A stretch of DNA of 64,000 nt from Streptomyces sp. STR69 (GCF_024519455.1 NZ_JALJRY010000037.1:40668-104667), one strand, 5' to 3'. Numbered from the stretch's first letter, positions 48,791 through 57,742 are shown. The notes: a model not told the origin generated them from the sequence alone. A program made the numbers and translations.

Positions 48791-50502
48791 GCTGGCCCTC
48801 GGTTCTTGCTGTTCTCAGGTTCGTCGTCGGCTCGTTGTGCCCAGGTGACGGAGGCCACCGTCTCCTGGTCGAGGTCGAACAGGGTGCGCAGCGCGTCCGC
48901 GTACCCGGCGCCGCCGGGCTCGGCCGCGAGCTGCTTGACCCGCACGGTCGGCGCGTGCAGCAGCTTGTCGACGACCCGTCGTACGGTCTGCGTGATCTCG
49001 GCGCGGTGCTTGTCGTCGAGGCCGGGCAGCCGTCCGTCGAGCCGGGCGATCTCGCCCGCCACGACCTCGGCGGCCATGGCGCGCAGGGCGACCACGGTCG
49101 GCGTGATGTGCGCGGCCCGCAGGGCTGCCCCGAAGGCCGCGACCTCGTCGGAGACGATACGCCTGACCGCGTCCACGTCGGCCGCCATCGGAGCGTCCGC
49201 CGAGGCCTCGGCGAGCGTCTCGATGTCCACCAGCCGTACTCCGGCCAGCCGGTGCACGGCGGCGTCCACGTCACGCGGCATCGCGAGGTCGAGGAGCGAC
49301 AACACCGGGGCGGGGCGCGGGATCCCGGCGACGGGTTCGGGCCTGCGCCGCTCGGGGATCCGGCCGACGGTCACGGCCATGGTGGCGAGTTCGGCGATGA
49401 GTTCCGCCTCCGCCTCGGGCGTACGACGGGCCGCCTCACGACGGTCGACAGCCGTACCGCCGACCCAGGCCGCGTGCTGCTCCAGCGTCGCCGCGTCCAT
49501 CCCGGCCACGGCGGCCTCCCCCATCACGGAGAAGCCGGTCGCCGCCTGCACCGCGGAGAGGTCCAGCGGACACCCGTCCTCGGCCCCGACGGAGGTCGGC
49601 GGAAGCGTTTCGCGTACGTCGCCCTTCACATCCGTACGACCGGCCGTCGCGTCCTGCGACACCCGGCCCTCGACCGCTCCCGCGACCGCCTCGGCCGTCA
49701 GGACCAGGCCCGTCGCGCCCGTGCAGGACACGGTGACATCGGCACGTGTCAGCTCGAACGGCACCGAATCCATCGGTACCGCGCGGGCCGACACGTCCGT
49801 TTCGGGGCTCTCGGTGATGATCTGAGCGAGCCGCTCGGCGCGGTCGGAGGTGCGGTTGGCGACGACGATCTCGGCGACCCCGGCGCGGGCGAGGGTCGCG
49901 GCGGCCAGCGACGACATGGAGCCGGCGCCGATCACCAGGGCGCGTTTCCCCTTCGCCCAGGCCTCTACCGGCGCCCCCGAGGAGAGCTGCTGAAGGCCGA
50001 AGGTGACCAGGGACTGGCCCGCGCGGTCGATGCCGGTCTCGGAGTGGGCGCGCTTGCCGACTCTGAGGGCCTGCTGGAACAGGTCGTTCAACAGCCGCCC
50101 GGCGGAGTGCAGTTCCTGCGCCTTGGCCAGCGAGTCCTTGATCTGGCCGAGGATCTGGCCCTCGCCGACCACCATCGAGTCGAGGCCGCAGGCCACCGAG
50201 AAGAGGTGGTGGACGGCCCGGTCCTCGTAGTGCACGTAGAGATAAGGAGTGAGCTCGTCGAGACCGACCCCGCTGTGCTGGGCGAGCAGGGTGGAGAGTT
50301 CGGCGACGCCCGCGTGGAACTTGTCCACGTCGGCGTAGAGCTCGATGCGGTTGCAGGTGGCCAACACCGCGGCCTCGGTGGCCGGTTCGGCGGCGACCGT
50401 GTCCTGCAGCAGCTTGATCTGGGCGTCCTCGTTCAGCGTGGCCCGCTCCAGGACGCTGACCGGGGCGCTGCGGTGGCTCAGCCCGACGACGAGGAGACTC
50501 AT
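48787..50502 (-). CDS. hemA: Glutamyl-tRNA reductase
   Basis: A 571-aa HemA, longer than the ~420 aa of most bacteria but usual in Streptomyces because of a central Ala/Arg-rich insertion (about residues 255-390). It reduces glutamyl-tRNA to glutamate-1-semialdehyde with NADPH, the first committed step of heme synthesis. Catalytic Cys50 lies in VLATCNRIELYADVD; SMVVGEGQILGQIKDS and the NADPH loop LVIGAGSMSSLAAATL follow. It overlaps rex by 4 bp, so redox control through Rex reaches heme synthesis directly. Confidence 0.97.
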   Translation of the reverse strand: MSLLVVGLSHRSAPVSVLERATLNEDAQIKLLQDTVAAEPATEAAVLATCNRIELYADVDKFHAGVAELSTLLAQHSGVGLDELTPYLYVHYEDRAVHHLFSVACGLDSMVVGEGQILGQIKDSLAKAQELHSAGRLLNDLFQQALRVGKRAHSETGIDRAGQSLVTFGLQQLSSGAPVEAWAKGKRALVIGAGSMSSLAAATLARAGVAEIVVANRTSDRAERLAQIITESPETDVSARAVPMDSVPFELTRADVTVSCTGATGLVLTAEAVAGAVEGRVSQDATAGRTDVKGDVRETLPPTSVGAEDGCPLDLSAVQAATGFSVMGEAAVAGMDAATLEQHAAWVGGTAVDRREAARRTPEAEAELIAELATMAVTVGRIPERRRPEPVAGIPRPAPVLSLLDLAMPRDVDAAVHRLAGVRLVDIETLAEASADAPMAADVDAVRRIVSDEVAAFGAALRAAHITPTVVALRAMAAEVVAGEIARLDGRLPGLDDKHRAEITQTVRRVVDKLLHAPTVRVKQLAAEPGGAGYADALRTLFDLDQETVASVTWAQRADDEPENSKNRGPA

Positions 50503-51266
50503 GCCGGCATCACGGCGGGGACGTCCCCGTCAGGGCCCTGCTCGGCGGAGTCACCGCGGCGCGTGGCGGCCTGGTGTGCGCCGTCGGCTGCGGCGGCGGC
50601 CTCCTCGCCGGCCTTGCGCTGCTCGTGGAAGGCGAGGATCTGCAGCTCGATGGAGAGGTCGACCTTGCGTACGTCGACGCCGTCCGGAACAGTCAGCACG
50701 GTCGGCGCGAAGTTCAGGATGGACGTGACACCGGCGGCCACGAGCCGGTCGCAGACCGGCTGGGCGGCACCGGCGGGGGTGGCGATGACGCCGATGGAGA
50801 CGCCGTTGTCGCTGATGATCTTTTCCAGCTCGTCCGAGTGCTGCACCGGGATGCCCGCGACGGGCTTGCCGGCCATCGCCGGGTCGGCGTCGATGAGGGC
50901 GGCCACGCGGAAGCCGCGGGAGGCGAACCCGCCGTAGTTGGCGAGGGCGGCGCCGAGGTTTCCGATACCGACGATCACGACCGGCCAGTCCTGGGTCAGG
51001 CCCAGTTCGCGGGAGATCTGGTAGACGAGGTACTCGACGTCGTAGCCCACACCACGGGTGCCGTAGGAGCCGAGGTAGGAGAAGTCCTTGCGCAGCTTCG
51101 CGGAGTTGACGCCCGCGGCGGCGGCCAGCTCCTCGGAGGAGACCGTGGGTACCGAGCGCTCCGAGAGTCCGGTCAGCGCGCGGAGGTACAGCGGGAGACG
51201 GGCGACGGTGGCCTCGGGAATCCCTCGGCTACGGGTCGCCGGTCGGTGAGTTCGGCCAGTTGCCAC
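50499..51266 (-). CDS. rex: Redox-sensing transcriptional repressor Rex
   Basis: A 255-aa repressor. The N-terminal winged helix (GIPEATVARLPLYLRALTGL, then AAGVNSAKLRKDFSYLGSYG) binds the ROP operator, and the C-terminal Rossmann domain (VVIVGIGNLGAALANYGGF) binds NADH, which releases DNA. GTG 51266 with AGGAG upstream is the start; longer readings are noncoding. A C-terminal Ala/Gly-rich tail follows the domain-swapped helix (LQILAFHEQRKAGEEAAA). First gene of rex-hemA-hemC-hemD; autoregulated through the site at 51343-51360. Confidence 0.98.
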   Translation of the reverse strand: MATGRTHRPATRSRGIPEATVARLPLYLRALTGLSERSVPTVSSEELAAAAGVNSAKLRKDFSYLGSYGTRGVGYDVEYLVYQISRELGLTQDWPVVIVGIGNLGAALANYGGFASRGFRVAALIDADPAMAGKPVAGIPVQHSDELEKIISDNGVSIGVIATPAGAAQPVCDRLVAAGVTSILNFAPTVLTVPDGVDVRKVDLSIELQILAFHEQRKAGEEAAAAADGAHQAATRRGDSAEQGPDGDVPAVMPA

Positions 51267-51331
51267 GGTGCTCCTGCGGGTAGAGCGGGGCTGTGGGCGG
51301 TCACACGAACCCAGACCGCCCCGTCGGAAGC

Positions 51332-51360
51332 AGGCTATGTCTTTGTGAACGCGTGCACAA
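51332..51360 (-). promoter_or_regulatory. Rex operator (ROP) overlapping the rex-hemACD promoter
   Basis: TTGTGAACGCGTGCACAA (51343-51360) matches the Rex consensus TTGTGAA-N4-TTCACAA with one mismatch. On the minus strand TTGTGC (51360-51355), 17 bp, then TAGCCT (51337-51332) forms the promoter, so Rex binding covers the -35 and spacer. Confidence 0.9.
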
Positions 51361-51513
51361 AGATGGTGTCCGATTTGCCCACCCAACGTGACCGGGGTCA
51401 CGCACACGCGTTCCAGACGCATTCCAGGGGGCAAAACTGCCACACTCCTCGTAATTCCCGCCCCCGAGACCAAACCGCCGTCGATCCTAAGCGACGTTCG
51501 GGTGCGTGTTGAA

Positions 51514-51753
51514 CTACTTGGTCAGTTCCCGGCGCAGACGGCCCTCGTCCACCCGCCAGAAAGTGTGCTGTTTCCCATCCACCAGGACGACCGGGATCTG
51601 CTCCCAGTACTCGTCGTACAGGCGCTGGTCCACGGTGATGTCCTTCTGTTCCCAGGGGACCCCGAGATCGGCGCAGACCTTCTCCACGACGAGCTGCGCG
51701 TCCTCGCACAGATGGCAGCCGGGCTTCCCGATGAGGGTGACGAGATGACTCAT
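51514..51753 (-). CDS. Glutaredoxin-like protein (DUF836 family)
   Basis: A 79-aa thioredoxin-fold protein with redox motif CxxC in GKPGCHLCEDAQLV (Cys13/Cys16) and the cis-Pro region EQIPVVLVDGKQ. Position near rex, as I recall for Streptomyces, fits a thiol-redox role, but its partners are unknown. ATG 51753 is favoured; several in-frame starts just upstream are possible. Divergent from the HAD-IB gene. Confidence 0.9.
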   Translation of the reverse strand: MSHLVTLIGKPGCHLCEDAQLVVEKVCADLGVPWEQKDITVDQRLYDEYWEQIPVVLVDGKQHTFWRVDEGRLRRELTK

Positions 51754-51867
51754 GCACCCCATTCTCACGCCGTCCGGCCACTTCTTTAACGGCTTGGTCG
51801 CGGAGAGTTCACAGCCTCCGAACCTCTCGGCTCCGGAACCACCGAACAAACTGGCTATGCTCACGAC

Positions 51868-52809
51868 ATGGCCGCTCTCGGATGGCTCACTCCCCGTAGG
51901 CGCTCCGCCACGGCGCGGAGCGTGTTGGCAGGCGAGGCCTCTGCGGAGGCAGCGCGCAAGTCGTCGCAGGACGTCCAGGACATAGAGGACGCCCTCGCGA
52001 AAGAGGCAACGCAGGAACCGGAGTTCCCGGTCCTCGGCGACGACAGAGCAGCGGCCTTCTTCGACCTCGACAACACCGTCATGCAGGGCGCGTCGATCTT
52101 CCACTTCGGCCGGGGCCTGCACAAACGGAAGTTCTTCGAGACCCGCGACCTCCTCAAGTTCGCCTGGCAGCAGGCCTGGTTCAGGCTCGCCGGCTCCGAG
52201 GACCCCGAGCACATGCAGGAGGCGCGCGACTCCGCGCTGTCCATCGTCAAGGGCCACCGCGTCGCCGAACTCCAGTCGATCGGCGAGGAGATCTACGACG
52301 AGTACATGGCCGAGCGCATCTGGCCCGGCACCCGCGCCCTCGCCGAGGCACACCTCGCCGCGGGCCAGAAGGTGTGGCTCGTCACAGCGGCCCCGGTGGA
52401 GATCGCCAACGTGATCGCCCGCCGACTCGGCCTGACCGGCGCGCTCGGCACGGTCGCCGAGTCCGTCGACGGCGTCTACACCGGCAAGTTGGTCGGCGAA
52501 CCGCTGCACGGCCCCGCCAAGGCGGAGGCGGTAAAGGCGCTGGCCGCGGCCGAGGGCCTGGACCTGTCCCGCTGCGCCGCGTACAGCGACTCGCACAACG
52601 ACATCCCGATGCTCTCGCTGGTCGGTCACCCCTACGCCATCAACCCGGACGCCAAGCTGCGCAAGCACGCCCGGCAGTTGGACTGGCGGCTGCGCGACTA
52701 CCGGACGGCCCGCAAGGCGGCCAAGGTCGGCATCCCGGCGGCGGCCGGCGTGGGCGCGGTGGCGGGCGGCACGGCCGCGGCGATCGCATTGCATCGCCGA
52801 CGCCGGTGA
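51868..52809 (+). CDS. HAD-IB family phosphatase
   Basis: A 313-aa protein. After a basic/Ala-rich head, the HAD motif I is AAFFDLDNTVMQGAS (about 63-77; nucleophile in DLDNT), motif II is WLVTAAPVEIA, and motif III/IV are AKAEAVKALAAAEGL and AYSDSHNDIPMLSLVG. The helical cap (about 80-180) is of C1 type. The C-terminus has an Arg-rich region and a hydrophobic helix (VGIPAAAGVGAVAGGTAAAIAL), so it may be membrane tethered. Related proteins dephosphorylate small molecules or lipids; RicH-like and SerB-like relatives exist. Located just before bldN. Confidence 0.93.
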   Translation: MAALGWLTPRRRSATARSVLAGEASAEAARKSSQDVQDIEDALAKEATQEPEFPVLGDDRAAAFFDLDNTVMQGASIFHFGRGLHKRKFFETRDLLKFAWQQAWFRLAGSEDPEHMQEARDSALSIVKGHRVAELQSIGEEIYDEYMAERIWPGTRALAEAHLAAGQKVWLVTAAPVEIANVIARRLGLTGALGTVAESVDGVYTGKLVGEPLHGPAKAEAVKALAAAEGLDLSRCAAYSDSHNDIPMLSLVGHPYAINPDAKLRKHARQLDWRLRDYRTARKAAKVGIPAAAGVGAVAGGTAAAIALHRRRR

Positions 52810-53124
52810 CGCGGTAAACACAGCCAATCCACGGGTCGTACCCGCGTAACCCCCTGTCCAGTCACGTTGGCTGCACACGGCCACAACACGCCCTGCTCCC
52901 TGACTGAATTCGGACTGTTCTGATCAACAACCGTTCACTCTGCGGTACTTGATCGAGCGTCAATCGGTTACAGAAGCGACGTAATCGATGATTTGAGCAA
53001 CTGGGTGTAGCAGCGCCTGTACGAAGCGTTATTCTCCTCAGACGCAATCCGGCACATCTCTGTCGCTACGACGGGTGAACGTTCCGGTACTGCACGTGAT
53101 GGAAGCTCTGCCTCTGGGAGTCCC
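52810..53124 (+). promoter_or_regulatory. bldN upstream region with BldD-like box
   Basis: A gene-free 315-bp region, less GC-rich than its neighbours. TTCACTCTGCGGTAC (52934-52948) matches the BldD consensus TnACnC(A/T)GnGTnA at eight of nine fixed positions. BldD is known to repress bldN during vegetative growth. Several AT-rich hexamers downstream could be -10 elements but I cannot pick one. Confidence 0.5.
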
Positions 53125-53898
53125 GTGTACCCACACGTCGGGGTTGACGCCTCGGGCCTGGCTACGCTGCGCGCAACGGTCCAAGACCTGTTGCGCGGCT
53201 TCGTCCCCACCGCGTACGCCGTCCCCGCCGCCTTCGCCACCACCGCACCCGTCGGTCCGTGCTACGCACTGGCCGACGGCGGCGCGGCTGTTGGCAGACG
53301 AGGGCGCTCGGCCGGCGCCGCCACCGCACGACGTCCGGCCGCTGACAGCGACAGCGCCCGGATGATGGACCTCGTGGAGCGTGCCCAGGCCGGCGAAGCC
53401 GACGCCTTCGGCCGCCTCTACGACCAGTACAGCGACACTGTGTACCGGTACATCTACTACCGAGTGGGAGGCAAAGCCACCGCCGAGGACCTCACCAGCG
53501 AGACCTTTCTGCGCGCCCTGCGCCGCATCGGCACCTTCACCTATCAGGGGCGCGACTTCGGCGCCTGGCTGGTGACCATCGCCCGCAACCTCGTCGCGGA
53601 CCACTTCAAGTCGAGCCGCTTCCGGCTGGAAGTGACCACCGGCGAGATGCTCGACGCCAACGAGGTAGCGCGCTCCCCCGAGGACTCCGTCCTGGAGTCC
53701 CTCTCGAACGCCGCACTGCTCGACGCCGTACGCCGGCTCAACCCCCAGCAGCAGGAGTGCGTCACGCTCCGCTTCCTCCAGGGCCTCTCCGTCGCGGAGA
53801 CCGCCCGGGTGATGGGCAAGAACGAGGGCGCGATCAAGACCCTCCAGTACCGCGCCGTGCGCACTCTCGCCCGGCTCCTCCCGGACGACGCCCGCTGA
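53125..53898 (+). CDS. bldN: Developmental ECF sigma factor BldN (AdsA)
   Basis: A 257-aa sigma factor required for aerial hyphae; it drives chaplin and rodlin genes and bldM. The diagnostic N-terminal extension of about 80 residues, absent from other ECF sigmas and removed proteolytically from pro-BldN, is present (MYPHVGVDASGLATLRATVQ...). Region 2 is VERAQAGEADAFGRLYDQYS, with YRYIYYRVGGKATAEDLTSE; region 4 is RLNPQQQECVTLRFLQGLSV and ARVMGKNEGAIKTLQYRAV. GTG 53125 has GGGAG upstream. It is followed by its anti-sigma gene rsbN. Confidence 0.97.
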   Translation: MYPHVGVDASGLATLRATVQDLLRGFVPTAYAVPAAFATTAPVGPCYALADGGAAVGRRGRSAGAATARRPAADSDSARMMDLVERAQAGEADAFGRLYDQYSDTVYRYIYYRVGGKATAEDLTSETFLRALRRIGTFTYQGRDFGAWLVTIARNLVADHFKSSRFRLEVTTGEMLDANEVARSPEDSVLESLSNAALLDAVRRLNPQQQECVTLRFLQGLSVAETARVMGKNEGAIKTLQYRAVRTLARLLPDDAR

Positions 53899-53972
53899 CG
53901 GCACACGCTCGGTAACGCCCAACTCGCGCTCAGTGAAAGTCCGTTGAGTTCGCGGTCGGATCATCCGTCGTC

Positions 53973-54001
53973 CGTAACCCAAGTGCCGCGCCACTCGTTG
54001 T
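53973..54001 (+). promoter_or_regulatory. BldN-type promoter of rsbN
   Basis: CGTAAC (53973-53978) and CGTTGT (53996-54001), 17 bp apart, resemble the BldN promoter consensus as I recall it (CGTAAC, about 16 bp, CGTTGA). rsbN is a known BldN target, giving autoregulatory feedback. A second looser pair (GGTAAC 53911, CGTTGA 53942) has too long a spacer. Confidence 0.6.
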
Positions 54002-54131
54002 GCGGGATACAGGCTCCCTGTGGTCACACCCTGGCCCTCTCCGATCACTCGATCGTGTGGATGCGGTCAGGAGGTGCAACCCTCAGGACCCCCTGGGGAG
54101 TCGACCGTCATGACGAGAGGAGGTGCCGCCA

Positions 54132-55352
54132 GTGATCGCGAACGTATCGGCGCACCGGCGGGCGAACGCCTTCGCCCAGGCCCTGGAAGAGGAGCAGTCC
54201 GACCGGGGCACGGCGGCCGAGCAGTCCGAAGGACCGGCACCGGCCCCGGCTGCTGCGGAACAGACCGAGCAGGGCCGCATGCTGGCCTTCGCCACCGGTC
54301 TCGGCGAGCTGCCCAAACCAGTGCTGGACCCCGAGGTCAAGGTCGTCCAGCGGGCTCAGCTGGTCGCCGCGTTCGAGGCCATGCTGCAAGGAGGCGAGGC
54401 ACCAGAACCTTCGGTACCGGAGCAGCGATCCCACCGGTCCCGGGGCACCCACCGGGCCACCGGACTGGGCAAACTGCGACCCCGGTCCCGGCTCAGCAAG
54501 GGCCTCGCGGCCGGCGGCCTGAGCGTCGGAGTCGCCGCCGGAGCCTTCGGCGGAGTCGCCGCCGCCAGCTCGGACGCCCTGCCGGGTGACGGGCTGTACG
54601 GCCTGAAGCGCGGCATCGAGGACTTCAAGCTCAACTACCTGTCCGACGGCGACGACCAGCGCGGAGTGTCCTACCTCGACCAGGCGTCCAACCGCCTGAG
54701 CGAGGCACGCCGGCTGATCGAGCGGGACCGCGGCGGCCACCTCGACCACGAGCAGCTCGGCGAGATCCGCCGCACGCTGTCCGGGATGACGCACGACGCG
54801 TCCGAGGGCCACCGTCTGCTGCACCAGGCCTACGAGCAGGACCCGAACTCGCTGGGCCCCATCCAGGCCCTCTCCGCGTTCTCCCGCTCGCACCGCGAGG
54901 CCTGGGGCGCGCTGCGCGACCGCCTGCCGGTCCAGCTCGGCGACGTCAGCGACCAGGTCTCCTCGGTCTTCGACGCCATAGACGAAGAGGTCGCCCCGCT
55001 CCAGTCGCTGCTTCCGCAGCCCCCGGCCAAAACCGGCGGCGGCACCGGCAGGCACCGCGCTCCCGACACGGGGTCCACCGGCTCCACGGGCTCGCACCGC
55101 TCGACGACCCCGAGCACCACAGCGGACTCCCCCGAGAGCAAGGGCAGCCACTCCAGCACCCCCAGCGAGTCCGCCACCGACGGCGACGGCCTCCTCGGCG
55201 GCAACACGGGCGGCCTCCTGGACCCCCCGAAGTCCTCCGGCACGGCTTCGTCCACGAGCAAGCCGTCGATCACCGAACCGGACGTCACGCTCCCACCGCT
55301 CCTGCCGGGCCTGTTGCCCGGCCTGGGCATCGACAGCGAGGACGCCAACTAG
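54132..55352 (+). CDS. rsbN: Anti-sigma factor RsbN (DUF5667 protein)
   Basis: A 406-aa single-pass membrane protein that sequesters BldN. The N-terminal ~90 residues (ANVSAHRRANAFAQALEEEQ... RAQLVAAFEAML) are the sigma-binding anti-sigma part, which lacks a zinc motif. One membrane helix (about 124-147, SKGLAAGGLSVGVAAGAFGG) follows. An extracytoplasmic DUF5667 helical domain (DALPGDGLYGLKRGIEDFKL...) and a Ser/Thr/Pro-rich tail with LPGLLPGLG at the end complete it. GTG 54132 with AGGAGG eight bases upstream is preferred over GTG 54123, which lies in the ribosome binding site. Confidence 0.95.
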   Translation: MIANVSAHRRANAFAQALEEEQSDRGTAAEQSEGPAPAPAAAEQTEQGRMLAFATGLGELPKPVLDPEVKVVQRAQLVAAFEAMLQGGEAPEPSVPEQRSHRSRGTHRATGLGKLRPRSRLSKGLAAGGLSVGVAAGAFGGVAAASSDALPGDGLYGLKRGIEDFKLNYLSDGDDQRGVSYLDQASNRLSEARRLIERDRGGHLDHEQLGEIRRTLSGMTHDASEGHRLLHQAYEQDPNSLGPIQALSAFSRSHREAWGALRDRLPVQLGDVSDQVSSVFDAIDEEVAPLQSLLPQPPAKTGGGTGRHRAPDTGSTGSTGSHRSTTPSTTADSPESKGSHSSTPSESATDGDGLLGGNTGGLLDPPKSSGTASSTSKPSITEPDVTLPPLLPGLLPGLGIDSEDAN

Positions 55353-55360
55353 GCGATCAA

Positions 55361-55402
55361 CACCTGTGCGGCTACGGGGAGTTCCTCGTAGCCGCACAGG
55401 TG
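55361..55402. terminator. Bidirectional terminator between rsbN and acyltransferase gene
   Basis: Perfect 16-bp arms CACCTGTGCGGCTACG (55361-55376) and CGTAGCCGCACAGGTG (55387-55402) enclose GGGAGTTCCT, which can itself pair partly. It lies between convergent stops. Confidence 0.9.
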
Positions 55403-55442
55403 CATGTCAGGTTTCTCAGACAGGGGCCGCAGAAATCCGGCC

Positions 55443-56531
55443 TCAGAAAAACACGGACCGCCGCTGCACCAACAACTTGTACAGCGTGTGCTGGATCTGT
55501 TCCCTCACCTGATCGGTCAGGTTGAACATCAGCATCGGGTCCTCGGCCGCCTCCGGCGGGTAGCCGTCCGTGGGGATCGGTTCGCCGAACTGGATCGTCC
55601 ACTTCGTGGGGAGCGGGATCGCGCCGAGGGGGCCCAGCCAGGGGAACGTCGGCGTGATCGGGAAGTACGGGAAGCCCAGGATCCGGGCCAGCGTCTTGGA
55701 GTTGCCGATCATCGGGTAGATCTCCTCGGCCCCGACGATCGAGCACGGGATGATCGGTACGCGCTTGCGCAGCGCCGTCGACACGAAGCCGCCGCGGCCG
55801 AACCGCTGGAGCTTGTAGCGCTCGCTGAACGGCTTGCCGATGCCCTTGAAGCCCTCCGGCATCACCCCGACCAACTCACCGCGCCCCAGCAGCCGTTCCG
55901 CGTCCTCCGCGCAGGCGAGCGTGTGACCGGCCTTGCGGGCCAGCTCGTTGGCGACCGGCAGCATGAACACCAGGTCCGCCGCGAGGAGCCGGAGGTGGCG
56001 GTTCGCGGGGTGGTTGTCGTGGACGGCGATCTGCATCATCACGCCGTCCAGCGGAATCGTCCCGGAGTGGTTGGCGACGATCAGCGCGCCACCGTCCGCC
56101 GGGATGTTCTCGATGCCCTTCACCTCGACCCGGAAGTACTTCTCGTACAGCGGGCGCAGCGCCGGCATGAGGACCTCGTCGGTGAGCTCCTCGTCGTAGC
56201 CGAAGTCGTCGACCTCGTAGTCCCCGGTCAGCCGGCGGCGCAGGAAGGACAGGCCATGGGCGATACGGCGCTCCAGGCCCCCCTGGCCGCCCTCGTCGCT
56301 CTGACCGACCTGGCCGCCCTCGTCCTGCGGCTGCTCCGGCTCCTGCTCCTCACGTGTCACAGGAACATCATCCTGCGCGAAGCCCCGGCCCGGCAGGGGC
56401 TGGACCTCACGGACCAGCGCGGGTTCGCCGTTCTTGCGCCGGCTTCCCGCGCTCCGGCGCCGCTGTGGCCGCTGCACGGCACCCGCGCGGGACCGGTCGT
56501 CGTCGAACGGAATGACCTTGGCATCCGCCAT
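55443..56531 (-). CDS. PlsC-like lysophospholipid/glycerolphosphate acyltransferase
   Basis: A 362-aa protein. A long, disordered, charged N-terminus (residues 1-90) precedes the acyltransferase domain: the H(X4)D motif is NHSGTIPLDGVMM (about 150-162), the acyl-acceptor motif is VGVMPEGFKGIGKPFSERYK, and VPIIPCSIVGAEE follows. Such enzymes transfer acyl groups to lyso-phosphatidate or related acceptors at the inner membrane face. The gene is 14 bp downstream of the epimerase gene on the same strand and likely co-transcribed. ATG 56531 is the first start in the operon gap. Confidence 0.92.
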   Translation of the reverse strand: MADAKVIPFDDDRSRAGAVQRPQRRRSAGSRRKNGEPALVREVQPLPGRGFAQDDVPVTREEQEPEQPQDEGGQVGQSDEGGQGGLERRIAHGLSFLRRRLTGDYEVDDFGYDEELTDEVLMPALRPLYEKYFRVEVKGIENIPADGGALIVANHSGTIPLDGVMMQIAVHDNHPANRHLRLLAADLVFMLPVANELARKAGHTLACAEDAERLLGRGELVGVMPEGFKGIGKPFSERYKLQRFGRGGFVSTALRKRVPIIPCSIVGAEEIYPMIGNSKTLARILGFPYFPITPTFPWLGPLGAIPLPTKWTIQFGEPIPTDGYPPEAAEDPMLMFNLTDQVREQIQHTLYKLLVQRRSVFF

Positions 56532-56545
56532 CGTTGATGCGCTCC

Positions 56546-57607
56546 TCAGTTGGCGCTCGGCGTCGGGGGGTGGCCACTGTCCGGCCGGGACAGCGCGGCG
56601 ATCCGGTCGACGGCCCCCGCGAGGGCCTCCGGCGGCAGCAGCCCCGGGCCCTGGCTGCGCGCGAAGTCCGCGAAGGTCTCGGCGGTCGTGTACTTCGGCT
56701 TGTACCCCAGGGTCTCGCGCATCTGCACCGTCGACACGACCCGGCCGTGGGTGAGCAGCCGGATCTGCTCCGGGGAGAAGTCCGTCATCCCCAGCGTCCG
56801 CACCAGGGAACCGGCCCAGGTGACCGCAGGCAGCAGCAGCGGCACCGTCGGACGGCCCAGGCGCCGCGAGCACTGGGAGAGCAGCAGGACGCCGTCCCCG
56901 GCGATGTTGAAGGTGCCGCTGTTGAGCGTGCCCCGCTCCGGATCGTGCGAGGCGATCCGCATGACCTCGATCATGTCGTCCTCGTGCACGAACTGCAGCC
57001 GCGGGTCGTAGCCGAACACGGTCGGCAGGACCGGCAGCGAGAAGTACGAGGCGAGCGGCGAATCCGCCGTAGGACCAAGGATGTTGGCGAACCGCAGCAC
57101 ACACACGGCGACGTCGGGCCGACGGCGGGCGAAGCCACGCACATACCCCTCGACCTCGACCGTGTCCTTGGCGAAGCCGCCGCTCGGCAGGGACTTCGGC
57201 GGGGTCGTCTCGGTGAAGACGGCCGGGTCGCGCGGGGCGGAGCCGTAGACGTTGGTGCTGGACTTCACCACCAGCCGCTTGACGACCGGCGACTTCTGGC
57301 AGGCGCCGAGCAGCTGCATGGTGCCGATGACGTTGGTCTCCTTGACCGTGGTCCGGCTGCCGCTGCCCAGCGCGGTGCCCGTCACGTCCATGTGGACGAC
57401 CGTGTCGGCACCCGACTCGGCGAGCACCCGCGCGATGGTGGGCTGCCGGATGTCGGCCTGGATGAACTCCGCGCCCCCCAGATGGTGCCCGGGCTGGACC
57501 GCGTCCACGGCGATCACCCGGTCCACCTGTGGGTCACGCTGAATCCGTCGTACGAAACGGCCCCCCAGCTGACGGGCCACTCCGGTCACGAGCACGACCT
57601 TCCCCAA
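56546..57607 (-). CDS. NAD-dependent epimerase/dehydratase family protein
   Basis: A 353-aa extended SDR. The nucleotide-binding loop is LVTGVARQLGGRFVRR (residues 6-21), with VIAVDAV as acidic end of beta-2 typical for NAD. VVKSSTNVYGS gives the Ser region, but the usual YxxxK is replaced by FAKDTVEVEGYVR, so catalytic status is uncertain. Later motifs RFANILGPTADSPL and FVHEDDMIEVM are conserved. It is the first gene of a two-gene operon with the acyltransferase, suggesting a lipid or cell-envelope role. Confidence 0.9.
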   Translation of the reverse strand: MGKVVLVTGVARQLGGRFVRRIQRDPQVDRVIAVDAVQPGHHLGGAEFIQADIRQPTIARVLAESGADTVVHMDVTGTALGSGSRTTVKETNVIGTMQLLGACQKSPVVKRLVVKSSTNVYGSAPRDPAVFTETTPPKSLPSGGFAKDTVEVEGYVRGFARRRPDVAVCVLRFANILGPTADSPLASYFSLPVLPTVFGYDPRLQFVHEDDMIEVMRIASHDPERGTLNSGTFNIAGDGVLLLSQCSRRLGRPTVPLLLPAVTWAGSLVRTLGMTDFSPEQIRLLTHGRVVSTVQMRETLGYKPKYTTAETFADFARSQGPGLLPPEALAGAVDRIAALSRPDSGHPPTPSAN

Positions 57608-57742
57608 GATCAGCGCCTTCCTTCCGAGTTACCCGTGTGCGGCCAACCTAGCGGTTCGGTGTTGCGCTGTGATGACCGCCTGACGCACGACGTCACGAGT
57701 ACCCACATTCGGCACATGACGCGGACATGGGCGCCGGCAAAA

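Noticed and set aside
45444..49825. Long plus-strand open frames opposite hemB, hemD, hemC and hemA
   Set aside because: They mirror strongly conserved heme genes and have no domain or ribosome binding site.
53908..53947. GGTAAC ... CGTTGA as the BldN promoter of rsbN
   Set aside because: The spacer is about 25 bp, far too long; the pair at 53973-54001 fits better.
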